A DNA stretch of 21,609 nucleotides, taken from NCBI GenBank assembly GCA_003159055.1, contig PMLH01000423.1, forward strand, positions 1-21,609. The letters run 5' to 3'. Positions 7,710 through 15,121 of this stretch are shown here, piece after piece; the first letter of the stretch is position 1; each line of letters starts with the position of its first letter. Source of the stretch: Myxococcales bacterium (GTDB lineage Bacteria > Myxococcota > Polyangia > Fen-1088). Under the pieces are notes generated by a model. It was not told the origin of the DNA. It worked only from the letters and a program-made list of their open reading frames with translations, and ran no database searches. The position numbers and the translations under genes are program-made.

Positions 7710-9185
7710 ATGAAGCACCCCTTCTCGATTGCCCTGGCCTTCCTGTTGGCGCCGTTTGCTCTTGCTTGTGTGTCGGCTGGCACGTTCGAACAGAAGGAAG
7801 CAGAGCTGCAGGATGCGATCAAAGAACAGAACATGGCTCGCCAGGCGAACGACGCCCTCAAAGCCAGAGTCCAGAGGCTCGATGAGGAGACGAAGCTCGT
7901 GCGCCAGGTTGACCAGAAGGAGATTGCCTACCTGCGCGCCCAACTGGAGCAAGCAAAGAAGGATGCGGCCTCCCGAACGGCCGAGGCCGCGCTCCGGCAG
8001 GTCCAAGCGTCTCGCGAGGCCAAGCAATCCGAGCCCGCGCCCGCGCAGCAGGTCCGTGGCGAGTTGCGCCAGGGCAAGACGGTGCCTTGGAAGGTTGACA
8101 GCAAGGGTCGGCCGGATCTGGCCGACGTCAACGCCACCTTCGATGTCGTGATGCCGGGGCTCAAGGCGAAATACGTGGATGAGGATTCTCCAGATGGTCC
8201 GACCAAAGCCGAGCTGGCGCGGGAGGAGGCGAACGACTGGAAGCACGCACGTTGCGAAGACACCGCCGATGCCTACCGGAGCTTCCTGGAAGAACACGAG
8301 GACTCGAAACGGTACGCGAGCACGGCCATGGCACGTCTCGCCGCCATCGAGAGGCAAGAGAAGGCAGAGGAAGACCGGCGTGCGCGCCAGGAAGCGACAG
8401 AACAAGCCCGAAAGGAAGCGAAAGCCGAGGCAGAGGAACGTTCCAGGCTGGCGGTTTTGAAGCCGAGGGTGTTGTACAAGAGCAGGAGCCGCCTCGCTGC
8501 GCAGGTCGGCGCGTGGGATCGCAGCGCGGCCAGTCCGCCGAACAAGCGGATGGGATCGCCTGGCAAGATGCTCGCGGGAGGCAGCTCAGCGGTCTCGATG
8601 CAGACGCACCACCCGTCGGCCGGTCCAGCACGCATGGTCATCACTGGAGGGGCTCCCAGCATCGTGAACGACGTTCAGCGGCCGATCGATCTGGCAAAAT
8701 CGGCTGCAGCCGATGGCGGCGCAGGCGGCGTGGAGAGAATCGAAATCGTCGATGTCAAAGCCCTCGGTCGATTCTTGGTCGTGGATGTCGTGCTGCCAAC
8801 CGCCAGAAAGACCGTGGTTCTGGACGAAACCGCCTTCCGAGAGATCTCGCTGGAGGCGCGCGACGGCACGAGCCTCCGATGTGAGGGCGTGCTCGTCGAA
8901 GAGATGCTCGACGATGCATGGCTGTCGGTAACGTTCAAGCCGGAAGGCGGCTCGGTCATGCGATTGAATGGCACTATCGGGGACGAGGGGCCGGGCACGC
9001 TCTTTGTCACGCGGGTCTCCCTGGCCAATAGCGCGCTGGAACAAGAGCCGGGCGCGCGCTTCGTCACGCCACAAATGGCAATCATCCCGCTGGTGTTCGA
9101 GGTTGACTCCGCACGGTTGCCGCCGGTTTCAGGACTGCGGCTTCACTTCCTCGGTCAGGTGCTCAGGTCAGAATCGGCCCGCTAA
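7710..9185 (+). CDS. Coiled-coil lipoprotein of unknown function
   Basis: 491 aa. The ATG at 7710 has GGAGGA 4 nt upstream. Residues 1-20 are a lipoprotein signal (MKHPF, hydrophobic core, lipobox ALAC, C20). Residues 25-110 form a charged heptad-type coiled coil (FEQKEAELQDAI, LKARVQRLDEET, YLRAQLEQAKKD). Residues about 190-232 (CEDTADAYRSFLEEH, ASTAMARLAAIE) resemble a TPR-like helical hairpin. A second charged helix runs at about 232-260. The C-terminal 180 residues are mixed strands (RIEIVDVKALGRFLVVDVVL, LFVTRVSLANS, IIPLVFEVDSA) and could be beta-sandwich. No named family was recognised. It has its own sigma-54 promoter, the strongest in the window, and lies just upstream of the kinase operon. 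Confidence 0.8.
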   Translation: MKHPFSIALAFLLAPFALACVSAGTFEQKEAELQDAIKEQNMARQANDALKARVQRLDEETKLVRQVDQKEIAYLRAQLEQAKKDAASRTAEAALRQVQASREAKQSEPAPAQQVRGELRQGKTVPWKVDSKGRPDLADVNATFDVVMPGLKAKYVDEDSPDGPTKAELAREEANDWKHARCEDTADAYRSFLEEHEDSKRYASTAMARLAAIERQEKAEEDRRARQEATEQARKEAKAEAEERSRLAVLKPRVLYKSRSRLAAQVGAWDRSAASPPNKRMGSPGKMLAGGSSAVSMQTHHPSAGPARMVITGGAPSIVNDVQRPIDLAKSAAADGGAGGVERIEIVDVKALGRFLVVDVVLPTARKTVVLDETAFREISLEARDGTSLRCEGVLVEEMLDDAWLSVTFKPEGGSVMRLNGTIGDEGPGTLFVTRVSLANSALEQEPGARFVTPQMAIIPLVFEVDSARLPPVSGLRLHFLGQVLRSESAR

Positions 9186-9190
9186 GCAGG

Positions 9191-9206
9191 TGGACAGCCC
9201 ACTGCA
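9191..9206 (+). promoter_or_regulatory. Weak sigma-54-like element upstream of the kinase operon
   Basis: TGGACAGCCCACTGCA keeps the GG-N10-GC spacing (9192-9193 and 9204-9205) and matches 8 of 12 fixed consensus positions. It lies just after the lipoprotein stop and 130 bp before the kinase start, and no GCAC-type palindrome lies upstream. In DNA this GC-rich a match of this quality is not rare, so it is only a candidate. Confidence 0.25.
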
Positions 9207-9210
9207 ATCC

Positions 9211-9229
9211 TGTCCTGATTGACAGGACA
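9211..9229. promoter_or_regulatory. Perfect 7-bp stem palindrome between lipoprotein and kinase genes
   Basis: TGTCCTG-ATTGA-CAGGACA, with 7-bp perfect arms and a 5-nt loop, lies 26 bp after the upstream stop in the 150-bp gap before the kinase gene. It has the same 19-bp overall size as the GCAC palindromes but unrelated arms. It may be a factor-binding site for the kinase operon or a Rho-independent-like stem without a T-tract. Confidence 0.4.
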
Positions 9230-9335
9230 CGCCTTCTGGGGTTGAGATCGCCTCCGACTGGTTTACCGCGGCGGCGCCGAATGTCGAGCGCTCGGCGCGA
9301 GGCCAGAGAAGCTGACCGCCTTCTTCTTTCGGCCC

Positions 9336-10994
9336 ATGACACCTTGCCCGCATTGCAGCCGCGAACATGCTCCCGGCGAAACCGCCTGCCCGACACCGAC
9401 GGGCGGCGTGAGTGGCAAGGCCGTGACGGTGCGCGATGCGGAGGACACGGGTGGGGATCCGGCCAACCCAGATCCCCTGCGAGGGACCACGGTCGATCTC
9501 TGGCGCATCACCGAGAAGATCGGCGAGGGGGCCATGGGAAAGGTGTACGCGGCGGCGCCCACCAAGGGCGGCTGTTTTGCCGCGGTAAAGGTCCTCGACC
9601 TCAATGAGGAGGAGCTGGCGAAGCTGACCGATACCAAGAAGCGCGAGCTCTTGGAGCAAGCCAGGCTGCGTTTCGAGGTCGAGATTGATACCGCGATCAG
9701 GGTCGGTCGAAACCAGCCCAACATCATCGAAATCATCACCCACGGCGTGCTGCCCGACGGGCGTCCCTACTACGTCATGGAGTACCTGCGCGGCCGCTCT
9801 CTGGCCAGGCGAATCGCCGACGAACCGCCGCGCGGCCTCGAGCTGCGCCGACTGCTGGAGCAGGTGTGCGATGCCCTTTCCGTGATTCACCGAGCTGGCG
9901 TGTTTCACCGCGATCTCAAGCCCGACAACATCTGGGTCGTCGAGCCGGAGGGAGCGCCCTCGTACGCCAAGATCCTGGATTTCGGCGTTTCCAAGGTGAC
10001 CGGTGGAAACCGCTTGACCAAAACGGGCACCATGCCCGGGACGCCCCTGTACATGGCGCCGGAACAGATGGAAGGAGCGCAGGTCGATGAGCGCTCGGAC
10101 ATCTATTCCCTCGCGGTGGTGATCCGCGAGATCCTCACCGGACAGTGCCTTTTCGGTGGCAGCGATCGCAATCTGGCTCAGTTGGTGAGGGACGTGATGT
10201 GGTCGCCGCCGCCGCCGCTGGAAGCGCGGTCCGGATTCGTGATTTCATCGGAGCTTGAGCAGCTGATCTCGGATTGCCTCGAGAAGGATCCTGACCGGCG
10301 GCCACGAACCATGGCCGAGCTCAAGGCGCGGCTGCTGCCCGCACTCGACGCCTGCGCCAACTGCAAAGGCTTGGCCGCCCTCCCCTCGAAGTTGTCGGTT
10401 TCGCCCGACACGGAAAGATCCGGGTCCGGCGGGTCCGTTGCCCAAAGCCCAGACGAAGCCGCCCAGGAGACCGAGGTACTGCTGCGCGGGAGCCAACCGC
10501 GCGGGCGCATCGCCGTGCTGGCAGGTATCGCCCTCGCCGCCTTGTTGACGATTGTTGCGATCGCGACCTTGCGCCGAGACCGCCCGCCCGCCATGCCCGC
10601 GATTCCCCCCGCGATGCCAATCGTTGCGCCCCCGGCGCCGCCAAGGCCACAACCCGCAGTTCCTGCGGCAGCCCTGGTGAGTCCGCGCGCACCAGCAGTC
10701 GAAGCGCCCACGGCCAGGTCGGCCGCCCAGAAAAACAAGGCTCCGCATTCGCGGGTCGCTTCGGTGGGCGCAGCGGTGCCCGGCCAAGCAGCGGCGCCCT
10801 TGCCGCCCAGTCTCCCGCCCAGCGTTCCGCTGGCCACCTCACCTGCGGCCCCAGACCGAGCCGGGCCACCGCCCATGCCGCCCGCAACGCAGCCGGTGAC
10901 CAAGTCGGAGGCCGCGCCGGTCAACCCGCGCAGCCCTCCCGGTCATTCCCGTCACCCTCTGATCACGGAAACAGATATCCTGTTCGGCAAATAG
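9336..10994 (+). CDS. Transmembrane serine/threonine protein kinase
   Basis: 552 aa. Residues 4-18 are a short Cys-rich zinc-ribbon-like start (CPHC, then C18). The Hanks-type kinase domain spans about 55-335: glycine loop GEGAMGKV (63-70), AVK lysine K85, HRDLKPDN (191-198, catalytic D193), DFG (215-217), an activation loop with several Thr (227-236), and APEQ (241-244). All catalytic residues are intact. A second CxxC (CANC, 340-343) follows the kinase domain. One transmembrane helix (391-411), bounded by RGR and LRRDR, leads to a long Pro/Ala-rich tail predicted to be outside the cytoplasm. The next gene starts 1 bp after the stop. It phosphorylates Ser/Thr; a natural downstream reader is the FHA protein in the same operon. 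The ATG lacks a strong ribosome site, but the CPHC motif supports this start. Confidence 0.93.
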   Translation: MTPCPHCSREHAPGETACPTPTGGVSGKAVTVRDAEDTGGDPANPDPLRGTTVDLWRITEKIGEGAMGKVYAAAPTKGGCFAAVKVLDLNEEELAKLTDTKKRELLEQARLRFEVEIDTAIRVGRNQPNIIEIITHGVLPDGRPYYVMEYLRGRSLARRIADEPPRGLELRRLLEQVCDALSVIHRAGVFHRDLKPDNIWVVEPEGAPSYAKILDFGVSKVTGGNRLTKTGTMPGTPLYMAPEQMEGAQVDERSDIYSLAVVIREILTGQCLFGGSDRNLAQLVRDVMWSPPPPLEARSGFVISSELEQLISDCLEKDPDRRPRTMAELKARLLPALDACANCKGLAALPSKLSVSPDTERSGSGGSVAQSPDEAAQETEVLLRGSQPRGRIAVLAGIALAALLTIVAIATLRRDRPPAMPAIPPAMPIVAPPAPPRPQPAVPAAALVSPRAPAVEAPTARSAAQKNKAPHSRVASVGAAVPGQAAAPLPPSLPPSVPLATSPAAPDRAGPPPMPPATQPVTKSEAAPVNPRSPPGHSRHPLITETDILFGK

Positions 10995-10995
10995 C

Positions 10996-12531
10996 ATGCG
11001 CAAACACTTCGCCCAATTGTTCTGTCTATCGTGCTGTTTCAGTCTGGCCGTGCCTGTCGCGTCCGTGGCCGCGGAACCAGGCTCCGACGATGAGGTGCCG
11101 CCCTCCCTGCTCGCACGCCTCAAGCGCGCCAATGCCCAGTTCGAAGAAGGCAACCTGAATGCGGCGCTGGCCGAGTACCGTCGGCTGCAAGAAGAATCGG
11201 GCAAGACACCGGGGCTGTTCAACGTCGGACACATCTGTGCCCGCCTCGATCGCCCGGTGGAAGCAGTTGACGCATTCAACAAGCTGCTCAGCAATCCCGG
11301 TCGCACCCCGCCCGACAGACTGGAAGAGGCGCGCCGAATGCGCGACGAGCAAATCGCCCGCATTGGGTTCCTGGTCCTTTGGACCACGGTCCCGGCGTTC
11401 GTGGAAGTCGACAACGTGGCGGCGGGCCGGTCCGAAAAGAAAGTTGTCGACGCGAACCAGACGGAAGACAACGCCGGTGCGACCCCAGGTGTGCGCTACG
11501 CCATGGAGAAACCCATCGCGATCGGGAACGGCTTGCATGTCGTGGCGGCGATTGCGCCAGGCCACGCGCCCTTGCGCATGCAGGTCGAGATCGGCGGTGG
11601 CGTCACCCGCGAGGTCAACCTGCCGCTGGCCCCGGCCAAGGGAGAGCTGGCGCACATCCGGGTAAAGACATCTGTGCCCGGCGCCGACATTCTTCTCAAC
11701 GGCGATCGGGTGGGCAGCACCCCCATCGACGTGTCGCTGCCCGTGGTCGCAGGACCCTACGATCTGACCCTGAAGCGCCTGGGCTATCACACGGCCAGCC
11801 TGCGACGCGATCTGCGCGAGGGACAGACCTGGGATGCCGAGGTCACCATGGAAGAGAATCCGGCGGAGACCGCCCAGCAAGGCGGTGAGCTGGCGCTCGT
11901 CGGCCTGGAGCCAGGAACGGCCCTCTCGGTCGATGGAAAGCTGCGCGACCTTCGTGGCGATGGGGTGCACTTGCCCGCCGGCCTGCACGACATCGAGCTT
12001 GGCCATTCGGGCTTTCTCCCCTATCGGACCCAGGTCGACATCGAGTCGGGCCAGGTTCGCCGCATGCGCGTGGACATGGAGCCCACGGCCGAAGCCCGCC
12101 ACGAGCGTCTTTCGAAGGCGTCGGGGCAACGCTGGCGCGCCTGGGGCACGCTGGCCGCGGGCGCGCTGATTGCGGGCGGAGGCGCACTCTACCTGCGATC
12201 GGCCCTCTCTGACCGCACGCAGGCCAACTCGGATTTCGACAACGTTCAAGCCCAGCTCAAGCCCGGGGCAGAGTGCAGCCCGCTCGGCAAACGTGACGAA
12301 ATCGCCTGCCAGGCCAAGGTCGACCGGGCCAACGATGAAGTCAGCACCACCGACCATAAGGTATTGGGTGGCTACATCGCCACGGGCGTCGGCGCCGCGG
12401 CTCTGGTGACCGGGATGGTGCTGGTGCTGACCGTCGACGATGTCAGTCGCTACGAGCTGCGAGGAGATCTGGCCTGGTTTGGTTGGGCAAGCCCCAGCGG
12501 AGGCGTGGTCGGATTGGCTGGCAGGTTCTAG
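10996..12531 (+). CDS. TPR/PEGA-domain envelope protein
   Basis: 511 aa. Signal peptide 1-26 (MRKHF, hydrophobic, ASVAA). Residues 40-100 form a TPR-like helical repeat (LKRANAQFEEGNLNAALAEY, NVGHICARLDRPVEAVDAF). Three PEGA-type strand modules follow. One is at about 125-212. The clearest is at 219-286 (HIRVKTSVPGADILLNGDRVGSTP, PYDLTLKRLGYHT). The third is at 297-363 (ALSVDGKLRDLR, GLHDIELGHSGFLPY). Two hydrophobic helices (about 383-401 and 455-477) near the C-terminus probably anchor it in a membrane. TPR/PEGA proteins are common partners of Ser/Thr kinases in myxobacteria and likely bind wall or envelope components. It starts 1 bp after the kinase stop and ends 11 bp before the FHA activator gene, so the three are one operon. 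Confidence 0.88.
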   Translation: MRKHFAQLFCLSCCFSLAVPVASVAAEPGSDDEVPPSLLARLKRANAQFEEGNLNAALAEYRRLQEESGKTPGLFNVGHICARLDRPVEAVDAFNKLLSNPGRTPPDRLEEARRMRDEQIARIGFLVLWTTVPAFVEVDNVAAGRSEKKVVDANQTEDNAGATPGVRYAMEKPIAIGNGLHVVAAIAPGHAPLRMQVEIGGGVTREVNLPLAPAKGELAHIRVKTSVPGADILLNGDRVGSTPIDVSLPVVAGPYDLTLKRLGYHTASLRRDLREGQTWDAEVTMEENPAETAQQGGELALVGLEPGTALSVDGKLRDLRGDGVHLPAGLHDIELGHSGFLPYRTQVDIESGQVRRMRVDMEPTAEARHERLSKASGQRWRAWGTLAAGALIAGGGALYLRSALSDRTQANSDFDNVQAQLKPGAECSPLGKRDEIACQAKVDRANDEVSTTDHKVLGGYIATGVGAAALVTGMVLVLTVDDVSRYELRGDLAWFGWASPSGGVVGLAGRF

Positions 12532-12542
12532 AGGGGAAAACC

Positions 12543-14243
12543 ATGGCCATTAGAACGCAAACCGCGGGTGGTGCCTCGGACGGGGAATCGGTGCTGCATG
12601 TCTTGGTTTCCGCGCCCGATCTCCACGCCACCATTCCCTTGCCGGCGGCGGGACAATTGATCATCGGACGCGACGACGACGCACAGATTCGCATCCTCGA
12701 TCCGCGCGCTTCGCGCAAGCACGCGTGCCTGCACATCGGCGCCACGATCGAAATCGAGGACCTGGGCAGCGTCAACGGCACACGTCTCGGAACCCTTCAG
12801 CTCCCCGCCCATCAGCGCGTGCCGCTCGCCGTCGGCCAAGCGCTGCTCATCGGCGGCACGACCTTGCTTCTCCAGTACCAGTGGATCGCCGTGCGCGCGC
12901 GTACCCATGGACATTTCTACGACCGCCTGGTCGAGGAGTGCGCTCGCTGCGACGGCGAATCCGAGGTCAGTTTCGGGCTCGTGCGCATCCACCTCCCGCC
13001 AGCCGTCGACACCAAGACCACGGTCGACGCGATGGGCTTGGTCATCCGCCCCGGCGACCTCTTGGCCATCTACGCTCCCCGCGAATACGAATTGTTGTTG
13101 CCGGACTCCGGTCTCGCCAAGTGTGAAGAAATCGCCGCGCGCATCAAGCAGGTTCTGGACAAGCTCTCGGCCGGAGCGAAAGTCGGCCAAGCCTACTCCC
13201 CGCGCGACGGCGTGTCCCCGGACGCCCTGCTGGCGCGTGCGTGCGCAGATCTCCGGGGCGAAGGTGCTCAGGTGGAGGGAGTCGTGATCAATCATCCCCT
13301 CACCCGAGCGCTGTACGAAAAGGCCGCGCTGGTGGCCAAGTCCAATGCCAGCGTCCTGATCCTGGGCGAAACCGGCGTCGGAAAAGAAGTCCTCGCCCGC
13401 ACGTTGCACGACAAGTCTCCGCGGGCCCAGCAGGTCTTTCTCGCCGTCAACTGCACCGCCATCGGCGAAAGCACACTCGAGGACCAGCTGTTCGGCCACG
13501 AACGCGGCGCATTTACCGGTGCGGATCGCACCCGCGAGGGACTCCTGGAAGCGGCCGACGGTGGAACCCTATTCCTCGACGAAGTCGGCGACATGTCGCT
13601 CGGCATGCAAGCCAAACTGCTGCGTGCGGTGGAGCTCGGCGAGATCATCCGCGTCGGTTCCAACCAGGTTCGCAAGGTCAATGTCCGCTTCATTGCGGCC
13701 ACCAACCACGATCTGGACGAGGACATCGAGCGGCGCCGTTTTCGCGAGGATCTCTACCATCGCCTCGCGGTTGTCGAGCTGCGCTTGCCACCGCTGTGCG
13801 AGCGCAAAGAGGAGATCGAGCCCCTTGCGCGCCAGTTCCTTCGAGCCTTGGCCCAAGCCAACAATCGACCCGTCTCTGATATCTCGCCAGCGGCGCTAGC
13901 GATCCTGCTCGCCTACGATTGGCCGGGCAACGTGCGCCAGCTGCGTGCAATCCTCGATCAAGCCATGATTTTCTGCCCAGGCGACACGCTCACCCCCGAG
14001 CACCTTCCGGTCGAGAAGCTCACGGGTACGCCCCAGGCCCTGCCGCCGAGCCCGCTCGACGCTGTCGCCGACGGGGATGTCCCTGACGAAGAGCGCACAC
14101 GCATCCTGGCCGCGCTGGCCAAGTGCGCCGGCAACCAGAAGCGGGCGGCAGAGTTGCTTGGCACCAACCGGTACGCGCTGATGCGAAAGCTGAAGGAGCT
14201 CGACATCTCGCGCCCGCGCGCACGGCGGCCGCCGTCGATATAG
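12543..14243 (+). CDS. FHA – degenerate GGDEF-like – AAA+ sigma-54-dependent transcriptional activator
   Basis: 566 aa. The ATG at 12543 has GAGGGG 8 nt upstream; the frame is open back to 12483 inside the previous gene. The FHA domain (about 35-108: GRDDD at 42, SRKH at 57, SVNGT at 76) binds phosphothreonine peptides. Residues 120-238 follow a GGDEF-domain pattern (GDLLAIYAPREYELLLPDSG, AKVGQAYSPRDGVSPDALL), but the signature is APREYE, so cyclase activity is unlikely. The AAA+ domain has Walker A GETGVGKE (275-282), the sigma-54 contact loop GAFTGA (322-327) and Walker B GGTLFLDEVGD (340-350). The C-terminus is a Fis-type helix-turn-helix (CAGNQKRAAELLGTNRYALMRKLKEL). It should activate sigma-54 promoters in response to phosphorylation, probably by the kinase of the same operon. 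Confidence 0.93.
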   Translation: MAIRTQTAGGASDGESVLHVLVSAPDLHATIPLPAAGQLIIGRDDDAQIRILDPRASRKHACLHIGATIEIEDLGSVNGTRLGTLQLPAHQRVPLAVGQALLIGGTTLLLQYQWIAVRARTHGHFYDRLVEECARCDGESEVSFGLVRIHLPPAVDTKTTVDAMGLVIRPGDLLAIYAPREYELLLPDSGLAKCEEIAARIKQVLDKLSAGAKVGQAYSPRDGVSPDALLARACADLRGEGAQVEGVVINHPLTRALYEKAALVAKSNASVLILGETGVGKEVLARTLHDKSPRAQQVFLAVNCTAIGESTLEDQLFGHERGAFTGADRTREGLLEAADGGTLFLDEVGDMSLGMQAKLLRAVELGEIIRVGSNQVRKVNVRFIAATNHDLDEDIERRRFREDLYHRLAVVELRLPPLCERKEEIEPLARQFLRALAQANNRPVSDISPAALAILLAYDWPGNVRQLRAILDQAMIFCPGDTLTPEHLPVEKLTGTPQALPPSPLDAVADGDVPDEERTRILAALAKCAGNQKRAAELLGTNRYALMRKLKELDISRPRARRPPSI

Positions 14244-14335
14244 ATGATAGCCCAGCGCCGCCGCCAACACGGCCAGCCCGATGCGCTTGCGCTCGCTTCC
14301 CATCGTGGATCGGACGTTATCAGCTTCGCCGTTGG

Positions 14336-14944
14336 TCAGCGCATTTTGCCCGCATGCAACGTAAGCACGATGCCCCCGTCCTTGACCTTGGAATTCACGT
14401 TGGCAAACACGGCCAGCCCAATCCCCACGAAGTGGGCATCCCAAATCACGCCGGCCTGGAACGGAATGCTCACCACGTCCTCGTCGGTGCCGTCATATTG
14501 GATCGACCAAGTGTCGTCTTGGTCGGGCTTGGGGTGGCGGCGCGTGATCGTGGCCACGCCGACCCCGGACGAGAGGTAGAAACGGGTCGCCCCCTCGCGC
14601 CGGAATATGCCCGCCAGCAGGGAAACATCCTCGTCTAGCTGCAAGGAAGGCGGCCCAAGGATCGAGAGCGCCGACGTGGTACTGGCGCGCACGCCGAACT
14701 GCACCGGCCCGACCTCGAAGGTCAGGCCGACGAGACCTACAAGCCCGATCGAACCAAAGCCACCCGCAAGGGTGAGATACACCGATGGGGAAAGCTTGTC
14801 GATCTCCGAGACAGGGCGTGTTGAAGCTTCATCACTCGCCAACGCGGAATTGGCAAGAAGGCAACTGCCAGCGAGGACAAAAGTGAAGGAAATCCGCCAG
14901 ATCGACCTAACCTTGCCTCGGGTGCCAGTGGTTTGTGTGAGCAT
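14336..14944 (-). CDS. Secreted probable outer-membrane beta-barrel protein
   Basis: 202 aa from the ATG at 14944, which has AGGG 6 nt upstream; in-frame ATGs at 14950 and 15028 have worse ribosome sites. Residues 1-37 look like a signal peptide (RGKVRSIWR, hydrophobic stretch, ANSALA cleavage). The mature part is rich in alternating Gly/hydrophobic strands (VYLTLAGGFGSIGLVGLVGL, VQFGVRAST, FYLSSGVGVATI, HFVGIGLAVFANVNS, GIVLTLHAG), as in small outer-membrane barrels. No named family was recognised. It is convergent with the FHA activator gene (92-bp gap) and divergent from the TPR gene at 15122. Confidence 0.72.
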   Translation of the reverse strand: MLTQTTGTRGKVRSIWRISFTFVLAGSCLLANSALASDEASTRPVSEIDKLSPSVYLTLAGGFGSIGLVGLVGLTFEVGPVQFGVRASTTSALSILGPPSLQLDEDVSLLAGIFRREGATRFYLSSGVGVATITRRHPKPDQDDTWSIQYDGTDEDVVSIPFQAGVIWDAHFVGIGLAVFANVNSKVKDGGIVLTLHAGKMR

Positions 14945-14976
14945 GGCCATCCCTAAGTGCAGGGCAGATGCCACGC

Positions 14977-14992
14977 GGGAGCAGGACTTGCA
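14977..14992 (+). promoter_or_regulatory. Weak sigma-54-like element upstream of the TPR gene
   Basis: GGGAGCAGGACTTGCA has GG (14978-14979) and GC (14990-14991) exactly 10 nt apart and a perfect TTGCA -12 box, but a poor -24 box (8 of 12 fixed positions in total). It lies in the 177-bp divergent gap, 130 bp before the ATG at 15122. No palindrome of the GCAC type is upstream. Tentative. Confidence 0.25.
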
Positions 14993-15121
14993 TAGCTTTC
15001 GATGGTTCCCCCGAAAAAAGATGCTCAACCGTTGTAAGGAAGCGACGACTCAGAGCACTAGAGAAGCAACGACGGTGAGCCGAGCAACCGGGACAAGGAC
15101 TCTCAACCTGTGGAGGTTCGC

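Noticed and set aside
13896..14303. Minus-strand frame beginning MGSERKRIGLAVLAAALGYH, which resembles a small single-pass membrane protein
   Set aside because: There is no ribosome site, and most of it is antisense to the helix-turn-helix coding end of the FHA activator. The membrane-like start is only about 20 residues in a 92-bp gap.
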